Assembly: GCA_036351435.1 (NCBI GenBank)
Contig: JAZBPA010000086.1
Coordinates: forward strand, 1 to 16,723
Direction of reading: 5' to 3'
DNA: 16,723 nt
DNA from: JAAUQA01 sp036351435
GTDB taxonomy: Bacteria > Pseudomonadota > Gammaproteobacteria > Competibacterales > Competibacteraceae
This document shows, piece by piece, positions 15,236-16,723 of the stretch (within the stretch, counting starts at the first letter, position 1; each line of letters opens with the position of its first letter). The position numbers were made by a program, and so were the translations under genes. The notes under the pieces were generated by a model that was not told the DNA's origin, made no database searches, and saw only the letters and a program-made list of their open reading frames with translations.

Positions 15236-16646
15236 GATCACCTCTACTTAAATGTTCGAACTTAAGGACGGGGATAGCGTCGGTCGAGGATTCCTGCAAA
15301 AGCTGCTTTAATTGGTTTTGAGTTTCCGTGATCAATTGCGAATCCTGCATCTGCCGCGCTGCTGCCAGAGTAGCGTACAGGGTTTCCAAGTCAGCGTTAA
15401 GGTCTTTGAACGCCAGCGCAACAATGCGTTCTTGGCCGACCTGTTCATCCAACTGAAAGGCCTTGCCTTCCGCCGGGACAAAGTAGTTAATCCCTGCACG
15501 AACCGGATTGATGTTGCCGGACGCTTGCGCTTCGCTACCACTCAGTGGAAACAACCGATAGACTGCACCACTGCTATCAATCTGAAAAATATACACATAG
15601 CCTGCTTCGGCGGGGATAAAGTTAATTTGGTAGTGATCACCGGAATGCAAAGCGCTACCGTTGACTAATGGACGGAAGTTGAGTTGATCGGCGGGTCGAT
15701 AGGAATAGCTGACCTCAACGGGAATCAACCTCTCGGTGGGTTGTTGCCAGAAGTAGTAGCCCACCCCTAAGCACAAAGCAATCACTAAACTGGCCAGCGA
15801 AACACGCTTCAGCACAGGGCTCCATACTGATGAACCGGTTCCTGAGTTTACTGCGGGCAGTTCTTCCAAAGCGGCAATGCACTGTTCGGCGGTTGCGAAG
15901 CGATCATTCGGATCCCGGGCTAACAAGCGGTCGAGGATGCTCTGATAGCGGCTTAATTCCGCCGGCAACGGTTCGATAAATCCTCCCTGCGAGCGGTCAG
16001 GCCGATGGCCGGTGAGCATTTCATACAGCACCAAGCCCAGCGAGTACAAATCGCTGCGGGTATCCAACGGTTGCCCCCGGGTTTGCTCCGGACTCATATA
16101 CATAAGCGTGCCGATGGCCAAACCCGTTGCGGTCAGCTGAGCGCTATCTGCAAAATCTTTAGCAATGCCGAAGTCCGACAGCACCGCCGTATCCTGATCG
16201 TGGAATAGGATATTGGCGGGTTTGATATCCCGGTGAATAAACCCCTGCTTATGGGCATGGCCTAACGCACTAGCAACTTGCCTAAACAACGCGATGGATT
16301 GTTCGGTAGACAGGCCCTCCTGAATGCGTTCTTTCAGGGTACCGCCGTCTACGTATTCCATCACCATATAGTAGTAGCCTTGACGCTCGCCGATGTCGTG
16401 GATCGTCACGATATGCGGATGGCGCAATTTGGCGATAATTCGACCTTCTTTGAGAAACCGCAGGCGAAACTCTTCATCACTGCTGTAGGCGGGCATGATC
16501 ACCTTAATGGCGACAGCCCGCTCCAACGCTTTTTGGGTCGCTAAATAGACCTGTCCCATTGCGCCGCTGCCTAATAATCCTTCAATGTGGTAGCCAGGGA
16601 TGTTAGGGGTAGTCCCTGTAATGATCTTGGTATCTTCTGTGCCCAT
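15225..16646 (-). CDS. Transmembrane Ser/Thr protein kinase with an extracytoplasmic DUF4384 domain
   Basis: A 473-residue Hanks-type (PknB-like) kinase. The cytoplasmic kinase domain covers about 18-260: Gly loop GSGAMGQVY, Lys48 (VAIK), Glu67, H-R-D (138-140) with K-P-A-N, D-F-G (158-160), a Thr-containing activation loop, and S-P-E (185-187) in place of A-P-E. All catalytic residues are present, so it should be active. One membrane helix (about 283-299) follows, then a DUF4384 domain outside (about 311-425) and a short helical tail ending KFEH. No PASTA repeats are present, so the sensor differs from wall-binding PknB. The ATG at 16646 is used; a TTG at 16652 with GGGA 7 nt upstream is an alternative. 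It is the first gene of a five-gene minus-strand run. No PP2C phosphatase or FHA gene is visible in the window. Confidence 0.93.
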   Translation of the reverse strand: MGTEDTKIITGTTPNIPGYHIEGLLGSGAMGQVYLATQKALERAVAIKVIMPAYSSDEEFRLRFLKEGRIIAKLRHPHIVTIHDIGERQGYYYMVMEYVDGGTLKERIQEGLSTEQSIALFRQVASALGHAHKQGFIHRDIKPANILFHDQDTAVLSDFGIAKDFADSAQLTATGLAIGTLMYMSPEQTRGQPLDTRSDLYSLGLVLYEMLTGHRPDRSQGGFIEPLPAELSRYQSILDRLLARDPNDRFATAEQCIAALEELPAVNSGTGSSVWSPVLKRVSLASLVIALCLGVGYYFWQQPTERLIPVEVSYSYRPADQLNFRPLVNGSALHSGDHYQINFIPAEAGYVYIFQIDSSGAVYRLFPLSGSEAQASGNINPVRAGINYFVPAEGKAFQLDEQVGQERIVALAFKDLNADLETLYATLAAARQMQDSQLITETQNQLKQLLQESSTDAIPVLKFEHLSRGDHAI

Positions 16647-16693
16647 GCTCAAGCAATCATCCCAACTGGGTTGCGTTGTCAGTGTGTTCAGTC

Positions 16694-16699
16694 ATTTTA
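16694..16699 (-). promoter_or_regulatory. Candidate -10 box of the kinase operon
   Basis: The minus strand reads TAAAAT, 5 of 6 matches to TATAAT, about 48 nt before the kinase ATG. The -35 position falls at the window edge, where TGACCG is seen, so it cannot be judged fully. This would drive the whole leftward five-gene run. Confidence 0.25.
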
Positions 16700-16723
16700 G
16701 CCTGGAATGCGGCTTAGCGGTCA

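Overview
The window looks like a chromosomal segment of a gammaproteobacterium with moderate GC content. This rests on gene content: an AcnA-type aconitase, a YihY/BrkB membrane protein, a DUF1127 small protein and proteobacterial-type palindromic repeats. The genus cannot be fixed from the sequence alone. I see no rRNA, tRNA, CRISPR array, transposase or phage gene.

Left part (1-4291): the first codons of a leftward gene, probably an alpha/beta hydrolase, run off the left edge. It is divergent from a complete alpha/beta hydrolase (155-1003). That gene converges on a CaiB/BaiF (class III) CoA-transferase (1016-2230), which is divergent from a YihY/BrkB-family membrane protein (2345-3655). Directly after it comes a small AT-rich two-gene cassette (3666-4171): a DUF4258/BrnT-like protein overlapping a DUF2283 protein by ATGA. 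It has the layout of a toxin-antitoxin module. Two inverted copies of a 24-nt palindromic repeat (4203-4291), like a BIME, separate it from the aconitase gene.

Middle part (4297-10764): acnA and a stand-alone GspF/PilC-like membrane gene lie on the minus strand, then another hairpin repeat and a DUF1127 gene. Divergent from the DUF1127 gene is a MocR-type (GntR-aminotransferase) regulator followed closely by a second complete alpha/beta hydrolase, probably one transcription unit. The hydrolase 3' end overlaps the 3' end of the next convergent gene by 56 bp.

Right part (16652 back to 10709, minus strand): five tightly packed genes that look like one envelope operon. In transcription order they are: a transmembrane Ser/Thr protein kinase whose outside part is a DUF4384 domain; a secreted DUF4384 protein that is clearly its paralogue (31 of 44 identical residues in the core); a secreted acidic protein I do not recognise; a secreted Asp-box (BNR) beta-propeller protein; and a Slt-type lytic transglycosylase that is exported or a lipoprotein. 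Three junctions overlap or almost touch. All products except the kinase domain should be outside the inner membrane. The most interesting reading, as inference, is a kinase-linked periplasmic or cell-wall sensing system in which a tandem-duplicated DUF4384 domain exists both as the receptor ectodomain and as a free secreted partner.
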